In this document: positions 62,471 to 64,000 of the stretch, one piece after another
Layout: every line of letters begins with the position of its first letter
Numbering within the stretch: position 1 is the first letter of the stretch
Origin: Flagellimonas algicola
GTDB taxonomy: Bacteria; Bacteroidota; Bacteroidia; Flavobacteriales; Flavobacteriaceae
Direction: 5' to 3'
DNA: 64,000 nt
NCBI RefSeq assembly: GCF_005937185.1
Contig: NZ_VCNI01000001.1
Span: forward strand, 1,050,657 to 1,114,656
Notes under the pieces: generated by a model
Seen by the model: the letters and a program-made list of their open reading frames with translations, nothing else
Database searches by the model: none
What the model was told of the DNA's origin: nothing
Position numbers and translations under genes: made by a program

Positions 62471-64000
62471 TTAAAAATTTAGATTCATCCCAATCCTATA
62501 ATTTCTTCCTCTGGTGCTAAAACCCAAGGTCTCTTGGAAATCCTCATTGAGAAGGTTGTCCACATTAAAAAACAATTTCAATTTTTTCGGTAACAACTCA
62601 TGACCAACGTATAAATCTACTAAAGAAAAAGCTTCTAAAGGAACATCTACAGAAGGAAATACGCTAAAATCGGTATCCGAGCGCTCACCTGTATATGCAT
62701 ATGCCACGCTTGCATTAGTACGTTTTGAAAAACTATAGGCTGCCAAAACATTAAGCTTATGTTTTGGAATTCGAATTGCGTTATCACCTTGTCTTTCTGT
62801 AAACGTATAGTTAGCATCAAATCTTAGGTCATCCACCGGAATCCATTGCAATTCAACTTCCACTCCCTTGGCATCTATGGTGTTCTCCGCATTTAAAAAT
62901 CCGAAAGTGGTATTGTCAAAAAACACAAAATTCTCTTCTTTCCTATTGAAGTATAAGACACTTGTACGGAACTTATTGGTAATGCTATATTCCAAACCGC
63001 CCTCAATAGTTCGGTCATCTTCAGGCAATAAATCGGGGTTTGGGCCAAAATTGCCAAAAAGTTGGTTCAATGAGGGGGTAATGTAGGATGTAGCATAAGA
63101 GCCAAGAATTTTTGCATATCCAGAATCTGTTTTGATCGTGTAAGAAGGGTTTATGTTGTAAATGAAGTTACTACCATATTCGGAATGGTTATTTAAACGA
63201 GCTCCAGCATTCACGTTCAACCCAAAATCAGAAACATAAACTACGTTGGCGTATGGATCGGTAATGGTAAAGTTTTTCTCTTCATCCAATACAATTTCAT
63301 TTTTGATATAGTTCAGACCAACTATGGTATAAAAAGCATTGTTGAAATTGATTTTGTTGTAAATATCAGCCACGTAGTTATGCGATTCGAAGGTGCCACC
63401 AAAAGCGCTTATACTTTCTGAGTCGTAGGTAGAATAGGCCCCGTTTGCGTGTATGGATCCCGGCCCATATTTAAAATTGGTGGAAAAACCGAATCTATTT
63501 TGTTCTGTGTTGAAAACATAATCAGCATCCAAAAACCCAAAAGATTCGTCAAATTCAAATTCGGTCTTGCTGTGATTTCCAAAAACACTTATGTCCAAAG
63601 CGTTTGTAATTTGATAACCCAAACGTACATTGGTATTTATCCTAGAAAAACTGTCTTCCTCATTTTCGGGGGTGATGACCGCCGAAATTCCATTGGTATA
63701 GGTATTGGAAAAATTGGCCGAATAGGTAAATTTCTTCAGTGTTCCGTTTATAGCAGCATTGTTGGAAAAGTCAGCTATTGTATTTCTTTGCTCTTCCGAA
63801 GTCTGGTTGGTCCCCATACTCGATTGGAAATTTGCAGCTATTCCGGCCTTTGAGGGCTTTTTGGAGGTAATATTGATGACAGCTGTGGCCGCGTTGGTCC
63901 CATATAAAGTACTTGCTGCACCTTTTATGATCTCTATGGATTCGATATTGGCCGTGGAAAGCAGCCTGAGGTCATATTCCGAAGAAAATGAGGAGGGGTC
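62471..64000 (-). CDS. TonB-dependent receptor, probably BtuB-like (partial, 5' end outside window)
   Basis: The frame is open through the right edge of the window, and the edge encodes the plug motif IESIEIIKGAASTLYGTNAA, so 5' residues lie beyond base 64000. The visible part (about 509 residues) covers the end of the plug and the beta-barrel, closing in NYRIGMNLNF with a terminal Phe. It is 19 bases upstream of the BtuF-like gene, which is why B12 uptake is inferred. A cobalamin riboswitch would be expected upstream, out of sight. Confidence 0.88.
   Translation of the reverse strand, partial: DPSSFSSEYDLRLLSTANIESIEIIKGAASTLYGTNAATAVINITSKKPSKAGIAANFQSSMGTNQTSEEQRNTIADFSNNAAINGTLKKFTYSANFSNTYTNGISAVITPENEEDSFSRINTNVRLGYQITNALDISVFGNHSKTEFEFDESFGFLDADYVFNTEQNRFGFSTNFKYGPGSIHANGAYSTYDSESISAFGGTFESHNYVADIYNKINFNNAFYTIVGLNYIKNEIVLDEEKNFTITDPYANVVYVSDFGLNVNAGARLNNHSEYGSNFIYNINPSYTIKTDSGYAKILGSYATSYITPSLNQLFGNFGPNPDLLPEDDRTIEGGLEYSITNKFRTSVLYFNRKEENFVFFDNTTFGFLNAENTIDAKGVEVELQWIPVDDLRFDANYTFTERQGDNAIRIPKHKLNVLAAYSFSKRTNASVAYAYTGERSDTDFSVFPSVDVPLEAFSLVDLYVGHELLPKKLKLFFNVDNLLNEDFQETLGFSTRGRNYRIGMNLNF

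Overview
The window looks like a chromosome segment of a marine-type member of the Flavobacteriaceae (Bacteroidota). This is inferred from gene content: TonB-dependent receptors with carboxypeptidase-like N-terminal domains, DUF4249/DUF4252/DUF4294/DUF6095/DUF6495 families, an approximately 480-residue GAPDH, a SerB-SerA fusion, monomeric isocitrate dehydrogenase, many TTG starts, and many promoter-like sites of the Bacteroidota type (TTG about 19 nt before TAnnTTTG). A Muricauda/Flagellimonas-like genus is a guess. No tRNA, rRNA, insertion sequence, prophage or CRISPR array was seen.

Layout. 1-8.1 kb: thioesterase, dnaA, a small phosphatase and a tetrapyrrole-methylase-fold methyltransferase; then a leftward set (dapF, GNAT, mltG, lysozyme-like protein) divergent from a Deg/HtrA protease. 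8.2-15.2 kb: GAPDH, a coiled-coil membrane protein, GNAT, trmD, rplS, a 623-base stretch without genes that carries a probable structured RNA, and monomeric icd. 15.2-20.2 kb: an outer-membrane cluster of one TonB-dependent receptor with three DUF4249 lipoproteins. 20.2-27.3 kb: gluconate-type permease, small conserved proteins, an alpha/beta hydrolase, two tandem PAS-like/LuxR-HTH regulators, and a repeat-bearing lipoprotein with an HELGH motif. 27.4-31.3 kb: M42 peptidase, Nudix, hisS, DUF6495. 31.4-34.5 kb: a large TonB-dependent receptor broken by a one-base frameshift. 34.6-46.6 kb: rpsF-rpsR-rplI, LytTR regulator, priA, DUF2147, YihY, nadC, a cupin/JmjC-like oxygenase, rlmH, a PilJ-type sensor half, the SerB-SerA fusion and a membrane methyltransferase. 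46.6-56.1 kb: rdgB, DEAD-box helicase, GH13 lipoprotein, VOC, SRPBCC, TrmH-like, sirtuin and purB. 56.1-59.8 kb: an MscS channel with an in-frame premature stop, then an ECF sigma factor / putative anti-sigma / three DUF4252 operon. 60-64 kb: S41 peptidase lipoprotein and the probable B12 uptake pair (BtuF-like protein and partial BtuB-like receptor).

How it fits together. Most genes are core housekeeping (replication, translation, NAD and serine synthesis, nucleotide sanitation). The accessory content is about the cell surface: uptake receptors, lipoproteins and envelope-stress-like regulation. Points most worth a second look are the structured RNA candidate between rplS and icd, the DUF4249 triplet, the DUF4252 triplet under an ECF sigma factor, the PAS-LuxR pair, and two recent-looking lesions (TonB receptor frameshift; mscS nonsense codon) that could be mutations, phase variation or sequence errors.
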